DNA of 32,944 nt from Gilvimarinus chinensis DSM 19667 (GTDB lineage Bacteria; Pseudomonadota; Gammaproteobacteria; Pseudomonadales; Cellvibrionaceae). The notes below the pieces were generated by a model. That model saw only the letters and a program-made list of their open reading frames with translations, did no database searches and was not told the DNA's origin. The DNA lies in contig NZ_KB898716.1 of the NCBI RefSeq assembly GCF_000377745.1, forward strand, positions 1-32,944. The letters are read 5' to 3'. Shown here piece after piece: positions 8,449 to 17,351 of the stretch (within the stretch, counting starts at the first letter, position 1; every line of letters starts with the position of its first letter). A program made the translations under genes and the position numbers.

Positions 8449-9414
8449 ATGAGCTTAAAGATCGGTGTAGTGATGGACCCCATCGCTGACATAACTTACT
8501 ATAAAGATACGACCTTGGCGCTGCTTTTAGCCGCCAGCGAGCGCGGCCATGAGCTCTTTTATATGGAGCCAAAGGATTTATACCTCAGCCGAGAGCAGGC
8601 GCGCGCGTTCACCTGTCCGCTAAAGGTGTTTGACGACGCAACCCGTTGGTACGAACTCGACTCACCCTGCGATATGGCACTTGGCGAGCTAGACGCCATA
8701 TTGATGCGCAAAGACCCGCCATTCGACACAGACTATATATACAGCACTTATATTCTTGAAGCTGCGCAACGGCAGGGGGCGATGATCATAAATGACCCCG
8801 CCAGCCTGCGTGACTGCAATGAAAAGATCTTCGCCACCCAGTTTCCTCAGTGCTGCCCCCCCATGATCGTAAGCGCGCGAATGGACCAACTTAAGAGCTT
8901 CCATAAAGACCATCAGGATGTCATCTTTAAACCCTTAGACGGCATGGGCGGCAGCGGCATATTCCGTTGCCGCAGTGACGATCCAAACATAGGCTCCATT
9001 CTAGAAACCCTGACCAATCATGGTCGACACCTGATTATGGCGCAAAAATTCATCCCAGAAATCAGCAACGGAGATAAACGGATTTTGGTTGTGGGGGGTG
9101 AAGCAATCCCCTATGCCCTGGCGCGAATTCCCGCCGCAGGTGAAACACGAGGAAACTTGGCCGCCGGTGGCCGCGGCCAGCCACAACCACTGACTGAACG
9201 CGACCACTGGATTGTCAGCCAGGTATCACAGCAACTTGTAGAACGTGGGTTGTTGTTTGTAGGGCTCGATGTGATTGGCGATTACTTGACTGAAATCAAC
9301 GTCACCAGCCCCACCTGTGTGCGCGAAATCGATCGCGCTTACGACACCAGAATCGGTGAAAAACTGATGCTCGCCATTGAGCACACCCTGGCTTTGCAGG
9401 CTACCCAGGCATGA
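8449..9414 (+). CDS. gshB: Glutathione synthetase
   Basis: ATP-grasp enzyme that joins gamma-glutamylcysteine and glycine to make glutathione in the cytoplasm. The protein is 321 residues, the usual length for the bacterial enzyme. Family blocks are in order: GVVMDPIADI near the N-terminus, AILMRKDPPFD at 83-93, SLRDCNEKIFATQFP at 119-133, the flexible ATP-binding loop KPLDGMGGSGIF at 161-172, RIPAAGETRGNLAAGGRG at 226-243, and EINVTSPTCVREID at 282-295. The ATG at 8449 agrees with Pseudomonas GshB, which also begins a few residues before VMDPI. The stop overlaps the next gene by four bases (ATGA), implying translational coupling. The leader carries hairpins. Confidence 0.97.
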   Translation: MSLKIGVVMDPIADITYYKDTTLALLLAASERGHELFYMEPKDLYLSREQARAFTCPLKVFDDATRWYELDSPCDMALGELDAILMRKDPPFDTDYIYSTYILEAAQRQGAMIINDPASLRDCNEKIFATQFPQCCPPMIVSARMDQLKSFHKDHQDVIFKPLDGMGGSGIFRCRSDDPNIGSILETLTNHGRHLIMAQKFIPEISNGDKRILVVGGEAIPYALARIPAAGETRGNLAAGGRGQPQPLTERDHWIVSQVSQQLVERGLLFVGLDVIGDYLTEINVTSPTCVREIDRAYDTRIGEKLMLAIEHTLALQATQA

Positions 9415-10334
9415 ACGCTGGCTCTACCGCAGGCAATTCCGTCGCCGTAGGCGTCGATACCAGCATCAACCCTCTCGATCGATTAAGCTTTACGGTGTTC
9501 GTCGCAATCGTCGCTCACGCCCTGCTGATTTTCGGCCTGACCTTTAGCCTTCCTAAGGCCGGAGATCTGAGCCCGACGCTAGAAGTAACCCTGGCTAATT
9601 ATCAATCTTCTAAAGCCGTAGACAACGCCCGCTTTCTCGCTCAACATAACCAAGAAGCCAGCGGCACAGAACTCGCCGATCAAGAATTAACCACCAACCA
9701 ACCCGCGGACTTCGCTGCACCGCACATCAAACCCGTCAACCCCGTGCCGCAGGTTCAAGCTGCTTCCCAGCAGCAGGCCAGCCAAACTCAACTTATTACC
9801 AGCACCGAAACAGCGTCCCGGCAAGTTCAACAGCATGCTGACACAGAAAATCAACATCAAGAAGATGAGCGTGAAGGTGTGCCGGACGAACAACCTTTGG
9901 TATCCCCAGAAATCGCAAGCCTACAGGCTAAGCTGGATCGACAGCGCCAAGAATACGCAAAGCGCCCACGCTTACGCCGCCTGACCTCTGTGGCCACCAA
10001 AACGGCTCCCGAGGCTGAGTACCTTCTGAGCTGGAGCCGAACAATAGAACAAGTGGGTAATGATAATTACCCACAGCAGGCACTCACACAACGCCTCACG
10101 GGCAAGTTGCGCATGGCCGTCACTATTAACCCCAATGGCACCATCCGCGAACTCGAGCTGTCGGAGTCATCCGGCATAAGCGTTCTGGACGAAGCTGCCT
10201 TACAAATTGTCCGTCTCGCAGCCCCTTTTGACCCCATCCCACCAGAGGTGCGCGAAAACTATGATCAGCTGCAAATTATCCGCACCTGGTCATTTGAAAT
10301 AGATGGGCTCAGCACCGCATCGGCCAGCCCCTGA
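9411..10334 (+). CDS. TonB-family energy transducer (TonB3-like)
   Basis: Inner-membrane protein of 307 residues that would span the periplasm and transmit force from an ExbB/ExbD-type motor. There is an unusually long cytoplasmic N-terminus of about 24 residues, one membrane helix at about 26-47, and a polar Gln/Glu-rich periplasmic linker (about 60-190) lacking the Pro-Lys repeats of classical TonB. A C-terminal TonB domain runs from about 215 to 295 (LTGKLRMAVTINPNGTIRELELSESSG, DEAALQIVRLAAPFDPIP). The position after gshB and before yqgE matches P. aeruginosa tonB3 (PA0406), reported to be needed for twitching motility. No exbB or exbD is adjacent. The start overlaps the gshB stop. Confidence 0.85.
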   Translation: MNAGSTAGNSVAVGVDTSINPLDRLSFTVFVAIVAHALLIFGLTFSLPKAGDLSPTLEVTLANYQSSKAVDNARFLAQHNQEASGTELADQELTTNQPADFAAPHIKPVNPVPQVQAASQQQASQTQLITSTETASRQVQQHADTENQHQEDEREGVPDEQPLVSPEIASLQAKLDRQRQEYAKRPRLRRLTSVATKTAPEAEYLLSWSRTIEQVGNDNYPQQALTQRLTGKLRMAVTINPNGTIRELELSESSGISVLDEAALQIVRLAAPFDPIPPEVRENYDQLQIIRTWSFEIDGLSTASASP

Positions 10335-10390
10335 CCACCTTGAGTTTGCCTGCTTTTACCCCAATAATTGCCTCCATGACCCAAAGTGAC

Positions 10391-10966
10391 ATGAAAAACT
10401 CTTTAGAGCCTGGCTCACTGCGCAATCACTTTTTGATTGCCATGCCCGGCATGACCGATCCACACTTTGCCCATAGCGTGACTTATATATGTGAGCACTC
10501 GAATGAAGGTGCCATGGGCATTGTCGTCAATCTTCCGATGGACCTAACCCTGAAGGACATTTACGAGCAACTTGAACTAAGCACCAACCATGACTCTGCC
10601 GAACATCCCGCCCTAGCGGGTGGGCCTGTAAGCGTTGAACGGGGCTTTGTTCTACACCCAACCAATAGCGAACAGTCCTGGCAATCCACCATTCAGGTCT
10701 CAGCAGACATTTCCCTGACCGCCAGTCGAGACATTCTTGAGGCCATGGCTGAGGGCCGCGGCCCTGAAAATACTTTGGTCGCACTGGGGTATGCCGGCTG
10801 GGAAACGGGTCAATTAGAACAAGAGATCATCGATAATGCCTGGTTGACCGTTCCCGCCGATCAGCAAATTCTTTTTCATACCCCGACCGAGCAACGCTGG
10901 GCAGCGGCGGCCCGCAATTTAGGCATTGACCTTAATTTAATTTCCAGCGTTGCAGGGCACGCCTAA
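10391..10966 (+). CDS. yqgE: YqgE/AlgH family protein
   Basis: Conserved small cytoplasmic protein of unknown biochemical role (UPF0301), named AlgH in Pseudomonas from an alginate regulation phenotype. The chosen start, ATG 10391, gives 191 residues. The protein then begins MKNSLEPGSLRNHFLIAMPGM, which matches the family N-terminus. In-frame ATG 10376 (five residues more) and TTG 10340 are possible but lack a better ribosome-binding site. Typical blocks are HFLIAMPGM, HSNEGAMGIVVN, AGGPV, GFVLH and ALGYAGWETGQLEQEI. It lies between tonB and ruvX, the frequent yqgE-ruvX pair, and its TAA overlaps the ruvX ATG by one base. Confidence 0.92.
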   Translation: MKNSLEPGSLRNHFLIAMPGMTDPHFAHSVTYICEHSNEGAMGIVVNLPMDLTLKDIYEQLELSTNHDSAEHPALAGGPVSVERGFVLHPTNSEQSWQSTIQVSADISLTASRDILEAMAEGRGPENTLVALGYAGWETGQLEQEIIDNAWLTVPADQQILFHTPTEQRWAAAARNLGIDLNLISSVAGHA

Positions 10967-11379
10967 TGGCCGCGATACTCGCTTTTGATTACGGCACTCG
11001 CAGCATAGGCGTGGCAACAGGGCACAGCAAAACCCGTATGGCCTCGCCCTTAACCGAGCTGCGTGCCCGCGACGGAATTCCCAACTGGGATGATATACAA
11101 AAACTGTTGGATGAATGGCAACCAGACTTGATCCTGGTAGGGTTACCATTAAATATGGATGGTAGCGAGAGCGAGCTAAGCAAAAGGGCTCGAAAGTTTG
11201 GCAATCGACTTCATGGCCGATTTGGCTTGACCGTAGAAATGGTAGACGAACGCCTTTCAAGCTTTGAAGCCAAAGCAGAGCATCGCGCGGCGGGCGGCTC
11301 AAGCCATTACAAAAGCGACCCGGTAGATGCCATCGCCGCACGCTTGATCTTAGAAACCTGGCTAAACCAGGACGCATAG
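10966..11379 (+). CDS. ruvX: RuvX/YqgF, putative Holliday junction resolvase or pre-16S rRNA nuclease
   Basis: RNase H-fold protein of 137 residues. In E. coli YqgF is essential and has been linked to 5' maturation of 16S rRNA, while in other bacteria RuvX cleaves Holliday junctions. Visible family motifs are ILAFDYGTRSIGVATG at 4-19 with the first catalytic Asp, LILVGLPLNMDGSES in the middle, VDERLSSFEA with the Asp-Glu pair, and the C-terminal DPVDAIAARLILETWL. Length is normal for the family. It is coupled to yqgE through a TAATG junction. Nothing is unusual. Confidence 0.95.
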   Translation: MAAILAFDYGTRSIGVATGHSKTRMASPLTELRARDGIPNWDDIQKLLDEWQPDLILVGLPLNMDGSESELSKRARKFGNRLHGRFGLTVEMVDERLSSFEAKAEHRAAGGSSHYKSDPVDAIAARLILETWLNQDA

Positions 11380-11435
11380 GCAGGAACGACTCTGCATGCA
11401 ATAATAATAAGGCCATATTCAACCCCGGTGCCCCC

Positions 11436-12599
11436 TTGTCCAGTCTGCAACTTCCGCCCTTATCGCTTTATATCCACATCCCATGGTGCGTCCGCAAATG
11501 TCCTTATTGCGACTTTAACTCTCACCAGGCAGACGCGCGCCTTCCCGAGGCAGAGTACATAACCGCCCTAGCAAAAGACTTAGCCGCCGACGCCGAACTC
11601 GCCCAAGGACGCAAACTCAGCAGTATTTTTTTTGGCGGCGGCACCCCCAGCTTGTTTAGCGCCCACGCCATTAGCCAAATATTAGATCAGGCCGAGAAAC
11701 TCATAGGCTTTAACCCTGACATAGAAATTACGCTAGAAGCCAACCCGGGTACGTTTGAGCAGGAGAAGTTTGCTGGCTTTCGTCGCGCAGGGGTCAATCG
11801 CCTGTCAATAGGCATACAAAGCTTTGCCGATGCGCAGCTACAAGCCTTAGGGCGTATACATGACGGCACTGCCGCAAAACAAGCTGTAGCCACAGCCCGA
11901 AAAGCCGGTTTTGAAAACATCAATTTGGACTTAATGCACGGCCTACCCAACCAAAGCCGCGATGCAGGGCTTGAGGATTTACGTACCGCAATCGACTATG
12001 CCCCTGAACACATCAGCTGGTATCAGCTGACGATCGAACCGAACACCGTATTTTACAACCTGCCTCCGCAGCTTCCCGAAGAAGACACCTTGGCCGATAT
12101 TCAAGATGACGGTCATTGCCTCTTGCAAGCGGCAGGCTACCAACGCTATGAAGTATCGGCCTATGCACGTGGCCCCCAGGCCAAGCATAATCTTAACTAT
12201 TGGCAGTTCGGCGACTACCTTGGCATAGGCGCAGGCGCACATGGAAAAATCACACAGCCCGATGAAAACATTATTTTTCGTCAATGGAAAACCCGCCAGC
12301 CAGATCGTTATTTGACGGCCCACCTGGGGCCTGGCCGCTATCCCAACCCAGCAATTGCCGGTCGCGAAAGCATTGCACCAGACGCCCGGCCACTGGAGTT
12401 TCTCCTTAACGCTCTGCGCTTGGTGGATGGCTGCGCCCCCCATATTTATCAGCAGCGAACCGGGCTAGACCTCTGCTCCTTACAACCCCAGTGGCAAAAA
12501 CTCCAAGACCAACAGCTCGTCAAACCGTTAACCCATCGTATTGGCACCAGTGAACGGGGGTTACAATTTCTAAACGAAGTCCTCGGAAAATACAGTTAG
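11436..12599 (+). CDS. hemW: HemW-like radical SAM protein, heme chaperone
   Basis: Radical SAM protein of 387 residues resembling oxygen-independent coproporphyrinogen oxidase but of the HemW class, proposed to hand heme to respiratory proteins. YIHIPWCVRKCPYCDF at 12-27 has Cys18, Cys22 and Cys25 for the iron-sulfur cluster. It also contains SIFFGGGTPSLF, EITLEANPGTFE, RAGVNRLSIGIQSF, NLDLMHGLPNQS and the C-terminal HemW domain (LEFLLNALRLVDG). The start is uncertain. No in-frame ATG lies upstream of the cluster, and TTG 11436 is the only plausible bacterial start near the expected N-terminus, without a good ribosome-binding site. It follows ruvX by 56 bases. Confidence 0.92.
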   Translation: MSSLQLPPLSLYIHIPWCVRKCPYCDFNSHQADARLPEAEYITALAKDLAADAELAQGRKLSSIFFGGGTPSLFSAHAISQILDQAEKLIGFNPDIEITLEANPGTFEQEKFAGFRRAGVNRLSIGIQSFADAQLQALGRIHDGTAAKQAVATARKAGFENINLDLMHGLPNQSRDAGLEDLRTAIDYAPEHISWYQLTIEPNTVFYNLPPQLPEEDTLADIQDDGHCLLQAAGYQRYEVSAYARGPQAKHNLNYWQFGDYLGIGAGAHGKITQPDENIIFRQWKTRQPDRYLTAHLGPGRYPNPAIAGRESIAPDARPLEFLLNALRLVDGCAPHIYQQRTGLDLCSLQPQWQKLQDQQLVKPLTHRIGTSERGLQFLNEVLGKYS

Positions 12600-12671
12600 T
12601 CAAAATGTCAGCAAAATTATTGTCCACTGCTACACTTAAGCAACCAGCTCACAGGCCAGCAATAAAAGTCG

Positions 12672-15065
12672 ATGCCGACATTTTCACACTACACGCGTAA
12701 CAACCCGATCGCCACCCGCCTCTTAGGGCTGATCATTCTTTGCAGCTCTTTAATTACCCTAATTGCAATAGTCTTACAGCTTTATACCAGCTTTAACGAC
12801 GATGTCTCTGCACTGGAAAAACGGCTGGACCAAGTCCGTATCAGCACTCTTGCCAGCATCACCAAAAGCCTGTGGGGGTTTGATCAGGACCAGCTTCAGG
12901 TTCAGGTCGATAGCGTACTCGATGTCGCCGATGTCGTTCAGGTTAAAGTCGACTGGCTGGACTGGAACAACAAACCTCAAGTACTGACCGTCAGCAAAAA
13001 CTCGATTAATGACAAGAGCATTGTTTTTAATCCATCACGCTATTTAATCAAACACTACGACCTTATTTATCAGGATGAAGCCACCAAACCACAAAACCTG
13101 GGGCAACTTACCATCACGGCTAATTTGTCCAGCATTTACGATAAGCTCTGGGAACGAGCGCTGTTTATCGCGCTGATTCAAGGTACAAAAACCCTACTGA
13201 TCTCAATACTTATTCTCTGGCTGATACACACCCTGCTCACTCGGCACATGGATACCATTGCCCAATATGCCCGGCGACTGAACCTGAACAAATTAGCCAC
13301 TCCGCTCACCCTTAATCGAGTCAAAACAGACCCCCGGCCAGACGAGTTAGACAATGTCACCAACGCCATAAATCACATGCGCGAAACTTTATTGGAAGAC
13401 CTGGAGCAGCGGCGAACCATGGAGCTGGCTCTATTGGCAGAACAGGAAGAAAGGCTGGAAACTCAACGTCAAAAACTCGCAGCCGAAGATGCCAGCCGTG
13501 CTAAAAGTCAATTTTTAGCCACCATGAGTCATGAAATCCGCACCCCCATGAACGGGGTTATCGGTATGTTAGAGATGTTACGCGACACTCCGCTGGACGA
13601 AAATCAAAAACACTATTTGGATGTCATCCATCGCTCTGGCGAAACCTTAATGGAAATCATCAACGACATTCTCGACTACTCAAAGATCGAAGCCGGGAAA
13701 ATGCAACTTGAACAAACCACGTTTGATTTGCTCGCGCTGGTGGAAGATACCGTTCAGCTATTCGGTCCCACAGCCAATAAACGGCGCATTGAGTTGTACT
13801 GCTATATTGCCCCTCAGGTACCGCAGCACATCATCGGGGACCCCACCCGTTTACGGCAAATCATTATCAACCTCATGGGCAACGCCTTTAAATTTACTCA
13901 GCAGGGCTGTATCAGTCTAGAAGTTATGCCGGCTGCACAGTTCTCAGAATCACTCCCGGAGCTGATGTTTACCGTAAGCGATACCGGCATAGGCATTCGC
14001 CCCGAAGTTCAAGAACATCTATTCGATGCCTTTAACCAGGCCGAGGTTACCACCTCTCGAAATTACGGCGGTACAGGTTTAGGGCTGGCCATCTGCAAAA
14101 GCCTCTGCGAACTCATGCACGGACAGATCGGCGTAAGCAGTGTCCGGCATGAGGGGTCACGATTTTGGTTTACGGCGCGCTTTGACCCCACTCAGAAGTC
14201 TCGTACCAGCCCACCCGCCACTGGACTAGAGGGAAAAACGTTGCTGCTGGTTGAGCCGAGCGAACCCATCAGGCTCTTAGTTCGCAGGCTATGCCAAGAA
14301 TGGGGCATCAGCCTCTTTGCCGCCGCTCAGACTGACTCGGCCCTCGAGATCATCCAGCAAGAAAAAATCGATGTCCTGGTTGTTTGCCAAGAACTTCTTT
14401 CCATGTCTGGCCTGGACTTCATAGCAAGAGTACGGAAAAACGAAAACCAGACCGAATTGCCAATTCTCCTACTTTCCGGCTCAGAAGAACCTATAAACAG
14501 TAATGTTCACCAACACCCGCTATGTATTGCCAACATATTGCGTAAACCGCTGATACCTAGCCAACTGCAGGCTGCACTATGCGACAGCTTGGTTATGCCC
14601 AAGGGCCCTCAAGAGCCTGCACCGCCTTCAACCAAACAAGCCCCAACGCGTTCTTTGTCTCATTTGAACGTACTGGTTGCCGAAGACAACCCCGTTAATC
14701 GCATGGTGATTACCGGCCTACTGAGCAAATTGGCCATTTCTCCAGACGTGGTCGAAAATGGGAAAGAGGCCATTAACGCGGTCAAAAAAGCTGACAGCCC
14801 CTACGACTTAATCCTAATGGACTGCGAAATGCCCGAAGTTGATGGTTTCGACGCCACCCGTGCCATCCGTAAATACGAACGCCTTAACGGCTCTCCCGCC
14901 ACGACAATCGTGGCCCTGACCGCACACGCCCTAGAAGAGCACCGGGAAGCGGTTTTTGCCTGCGGCATGGATCACTTTTTATGCAAGCCCATCACCTTCG
15001 ACAGCCTGTACAAAGCCCTCGACACCCTCAATCTGCGCGTAGAAAAGCTCTCATCCGAGCCATAG
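12672..15065 (+). CDS. Membrane hybrid sensor histidine kinase with pseudo-receiver and receiver domains
   Basis: Sensor kinase of 797 residues with no partner regulator nearby. TM1 is at about 17-38, a periplasmic sensor at 40-160 (no named domain recognised), and TM2 at about 170-190. A HAMP-like linker and coiled coil run to 275. HisKA has [15 protein letters not shown] (His287), and the ATPase has N-box [13 protein letters not shown]1 DTGIGI and G2 GGTGLGLA. A first receiver (about 522-640) is degenerate, with the phosphoacceptor position occupied by Cys572 ([10 protein letters not shown]) and the acidic pocket altered (LLVEPSEP). A second receiver (about 665-785) is intact, with Asp717 in [14 protein letters not shown] and Lys772. 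No Hpt domain follows, so phosphorelay would need a separate Hpt protein. BarA-like in broad layout only. Confidence 0.9.
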   Translation: MPTFSHYTRNNPIATRLLGLIILCSSLITLIAIVLQLYTSFNDDVSALEKRLDQVRISTLASITKSLWGFDQDQLQVQVDSVLDVADVVQVKVDWLDWNNKPQVLTVSKNSINDKSIVFNPSRYLIKHYDLIYQDEATKPQNLGQLTITANLSSIYDKLWERALFIALIQGTKTLLISILILWLIHTLLTRHMDTIAQYARRLNLNKLATPLTLNRVKTDPRPDELDNVTNAINHMRETLLEDLEQRRTMELALLAEQEERLETQRQKLAAEDASRAKSQFLATMSHEIRTPMNGVIGMLEMLRDTPLDENQKHYLDVIHRSGETLMEIINDILDYSKIEAGKMQLEQTTFDLLALVEDTVQLFGPTANKRRIELYCYIAPQVPQHIIGDPTRLRQIIINLMGNAFKFTQQGCISLEVMPAAQFSESLPELMFTVSDTGIGIRPEVQEHLFDAFNQAEVTTSRNYGGTGLGLAICKSLCELMHGQIGVSSVRHEGSRFWFTARFDPTQKSRTSPPATGLEGKTLLLVEPSEPIRLLVRRLCQEWGISLFAAAQTDSALEIIQQEKIDVLVVCQELLSMSGLDFIARVRKNENQTELPILLLSGSEEPINSNVHQHPLCIANILRKPLIPSQLQAALCDSLVMPKGPQEPAPPSTKQAPTRSLSHLNVLVAEDNPVNRMVITGLLSKLAISPDVVENGKEAINAVKKADSPYDLILMDCEMPEVDGFDATRAIRKYERLNGSPATTIVALTAHALEEHREAVFACGMDHFLCKPITFDSLYKALDTLNLRVEKLSSEP

Positions 15066-15254
15066 AGAGACAACAGATAAACACTGCCAATCGTTGCCAT
15101 AGCCTATTTCAGCTTGATCGGTATCTGTGCAGTCCTTATCATCTACCCCATCGAGAAGCTTGATTTAAGCACTTGAGCCCCCACTTACTGTGCTGGGCAT
15201 CCCCAATGCACATACACGCAAATACCCACTAACGGGCCTGGAGACTATTTGACT

Positions 15255-15584
15255 ATGAGTAACGACGCTATTGTTCACGTTACCGACGATTCATTTGAAG
15301 CCGATGTTCTGCAATCAGAACTGCCAGTACTGGTAGATTTTTGGGCGGCCTGGTGTGGCCCCTGCAAAATGATCGCCCCTGTTCTCGATGAGCTGGCCGA
15401 TCAATACGCGGGTAAAATCAAAATCGCCAAAATGGACGTAGACGCTAACAAAGAAACCCCTGCCAAATTCGGTATCCGTGGCATCCCCACCCTGATCATC
15501 TTCAAAGGTGGCAGCGCCGAATCTACCAAGGTAGGTGCATTAAGCCGCGCCCAACTGGTTGAATTTATCGATTCTGCACTGTAA
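15255..15584 (+). CDS. trxA: Thioredoxin 1
   Basis: Cytoplasmic disulfide reductase of 109 residues, the same length as E. coli TrxA. The active site WCGPC is at 33-37, the cis-proline block [11 protein letters not shown] at about 72-82, and [13 protein letters not shown] near the end. ATG 15255 gives the family N-terminus ([14 protein letters not shown]). An in-frame TTG two codons earlier is closer to the GGAG element, but conservation argues for the ATG. It is followed by a hairpin and by the rho promoter. The trxA-rho order is conserved in many gammaproteobacteria. Confidence 0.97.
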   Translation: MSNDAIVHVTDDSFEADVLQSELPVLVDFWAAWCGPCKMIAPVLDELADQYAGKIKIAKMDVDANKETPAKFGIRGIPTLIIFKGGSAESTKVGALSRAQLVEFIDSAL

Positions 15585-15596
15585 TTGAGCCAATTT

Positions 15597-15631
15597 CCCC
15601 GCAGCATCCTTTTAATGTCTGCGGGGGCTTT
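15597..15631 (+). terminator. Probable intrinsic terminator after trxA
   Basis: CCCCGCAG (15597-15604) and CTGCGGGG (15619-15626) form an eight-pair GC-rich stem with a 14-base loop, starting 12 bases after the trxA stop. Only a short, interrupted T-run (GCTTT) follows, so termination may be partial. Confidence 0.65.
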
Positions 15632-15658
15632 GCACTTTCCAAACTTTGCCGCTATACT
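15630..15658 (+). promoter_or_regulatory. Predicted sigma70 promoter for rho
   Basis: TTGCAC (15630-15635) and TATACT (15653-15658) are separated by exactly 17 bases. Each box differs from consensus at two positions or fewer. The promoter begins within a few bases of the trxA terminator stem, and transcription would start near 15665, giving a rho leader of about 320 bases. Confidence 0.65.
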
Positions 15659-15988
15659 CCGATCACCTGTTACAGCTCTCGTTAACTCAGTCCATCTTCA
15701 AGCGCAACATACCCGCCAGATTTGGGCCGAGGCAGACTCCCTGAGACTTTCCATACAATTTTCACGATAGCTCTGTAGGGTATTCGGCAACGAATGCTTT
15801 GTAACAAAAACGTAATTGCAGTTTGCGCCATAAAACAACAATATACGCGCAAATTTATAGCGAGCCGCCTGCGGGTTGCTCAACCAAATGATTAGCAACC
15901 CTTTTACACTCTTTCAATCTGTTAATCAGATAAACCATTCAGGCATTAATTTTTCCTGCATAAACTTTTCACTTAACCAAGTCCAACT
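15659..15988 (+). promoter_or_regulatory. Long untranslated rho leader
   Basis: About 320 bases lie between the predicted start site and the rho ATG, without a supported gene. The short open frames here have no family resemblance or ribosome-binding site. Several C-rich, G-poor patches occur, for example 15660-15710 and 15956-15988. In E. coli, rho controls its own expression by Rho-dependent attenuation in a leader of comparable length. Similar control here is inferred from position and length only. Confidence 0.45.
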
Positions 15989-17248
15989 ATGAACCTTACC
16001 GATCTTAAAAAGAAACCCATTGAAGAACTGATTGATATCGCCCGCGAAATGGGGCAAGAAAACCTCGCCCGCTCGCGCAAACAAGACATCATCTTTAATA
16101 TCCTCAAGCGCCACGCCAAAAGCGGCGAAGACATTTACGGCGACGGGGTACTGGAAATTCTACAAGACGGCTTCGGCTTTCTGCGTTCAGCCGACAGTTC
16201 ATACTTGGCCGGTCCCGATGATATTTACGTATCACCCAGCCAAATTCGTCGCTTTAACTTACGTACCGGCGACACCATTGCGGGCAAGATTCGCCCCCCC
16301 AAAGAAGGCGAGCGCTACTTCGCACTGCTAAAAGTTAATGAAATTAACTTCGACAAGCCCGAAAGCTCCCGCAACAAAATTCTGTTTGAAAACCTCACCC
16401 CCCTCTTTCCCGATCAACGTTTACTGCTTGAAGCGGGCAACGGCTCTACCGAAGATTTAACCGGCCGAATCATTGATCTGATAAGCCCTATTGGTAAAGG
16501 CCAACGTGGTCTGATCGTCGCACCGCCCAAAGCGGGTAAGACCATCATGATGCAGAACATCGCTCAGGCCATCACTCGCAACAACCCCGAGTGTCACTTA
16601 ATTGTCCTGCTGATTGATGAGCGCCCTGAAGAAGTGACCGAAATGCAGCGCTCCGTACGCGGCGAAGTGGTTGCCTCCACCTTCGATGAACCACCCGCGC
16701 GTCACGTGCAAGTGGCCGACATGGTGATTGAGCGCGCCAAACGCCTGGTAGAGCACAAAAAAGACGTGATCATCCTGCTGGACTCCATCACTCGTTTAGC
16801 CCGCGCTTACAACACCGTTATCCCCTCCTCCGGTAAAGTATTAACCGGTGGTGTGGATGCACACGCACTGGAGCGCCCCAAGCGTTTCTTCGGTGCCGCG
16901 CGTAACATCGAAGAAGGCGGCAGCCTGTCTATTATCGCCACCGCGCTGGTGGATACCGGCTCGAAAATGGACGAGGTTATTTACGAAGAGTTTAAAGGCA
17001 CCGGTAACCTTGAGCTGCACCTTGATCGCAAGATCGCGGAAAAACGCACCTACCCCGCCATTAACGTACGTCGCTCCGGCACCCGCCGCGAAGACTTGTT
17101 AATGAAAGACGATGAAATGCAACGCGTGTGGATTTTGCGCCGCTTGCTGAACGATATGGAAGATGTAGCGGCTACCGAATTCTTGGTGGATAAGCTAAAA
17201 GACTTCAAAACCAACGATGAATTTTTCCTGTCGATGAAAAGAAAGTAA
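15989..17248 (+). CDS. rho: Transcription termination factor Rho
   Basis: Hexameric RNA-dependent ATPase that ends transcription at C-rich unstructured RNA. The protein is 419 residues, identical in length to E. coli Rho, with near-identical blocks throughout. It has the N-terminal helical domain ([20 protein letters not shown]) and the primary RNA-binding cold-shock-like domain ([19 protein letters not shown]). The Walker A loop APPKAGKT (about 178-185), Walker B region [17 protein letters not shown]-loop VLTGGVDA and R-loop [17 protein letters not shown] follow. No insertion of the type seen in actinobacteria is present. It has its own predicted promoter and terminator, so it is probably monocistronic. 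Confidence 0.99.
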   Translation: MNLTDLKKKPIEELIDIAREMGQENLARSRKQDIIFNILKRHAKSGEDIYGDGVLEILQDGFGFLRSADSSYLAGPDDIYVSPSQIRRFNLRTGDTIAGKIRPPKEGERYFALLKVNEINFDKPESSRNKILFENLTPLFPDQRLLLEAGNGSTEDLTGRIIDLISPIGKGQRGLIVAPPKAGKTIMMQNIAQAITRNNPECHLIVLLIDERPEEVTEMQRSVRGEVVASTFDEPPARHVQVADMVIERAKRLVEHKKDVIILLDSITRLARAYNTVIPSSGKVLTGGVDAHALERPKRFFGAARNIEEGGSLSIIATALVDTGSKMDEVIYEEFKGTGNLELHLDRKIAEKRTYPAINVRRSGTRREDLLMKDDEMQRVWILRRLLNDMEDVAATEFLVDKLKDFKTNDEFFLSMKRK

Positions 17249-17272
17249 GAAACCAGTATATGGTTGACGGAT

Positions 17273-17303
17273 AACGGGGGACGTAAATGTTCCCCGTTTT
17301 TCG
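17273..17303 (+). terminator. Intrinsic terminator after rho
   Basis: AACGGGG (17273-17279) pairs with CCCCGTT (17292-17298), and a T-run continues (TTTTTC). It begins 25 bases after the rho stop. A TATACT at 17305-17310 directly downstream could be the -10 of a ubiD promoter, but no good -35 is seen. Confidence 0.8.
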
Positions 17304-17351
17304 TTATACTTTCCGGCCACCTTATCCCGTAAACCGTTTTCCGGACCCATC

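Noticed and set aside
8307-8489. 60-codon frame covering the gshB leader hairpins
   Set aside because: No ribosome-binding site, overlaps the gshB start out of frame, and its sequence is basic and unlike any leader peptide with an obvious regulatory run of codons.
10937-11422. 161-codon open frame on the minus strand
   Set aside because: Antisense to ruvX, which carries all its family motifs and is coupled to yqgE.
15585-15770. 61-codon plus-strand frame directly after trxA
   Set aside because: It begins at the trxA stop, runs through the terminator hairpin and the predicted rho promoter, and has no family resemblance.
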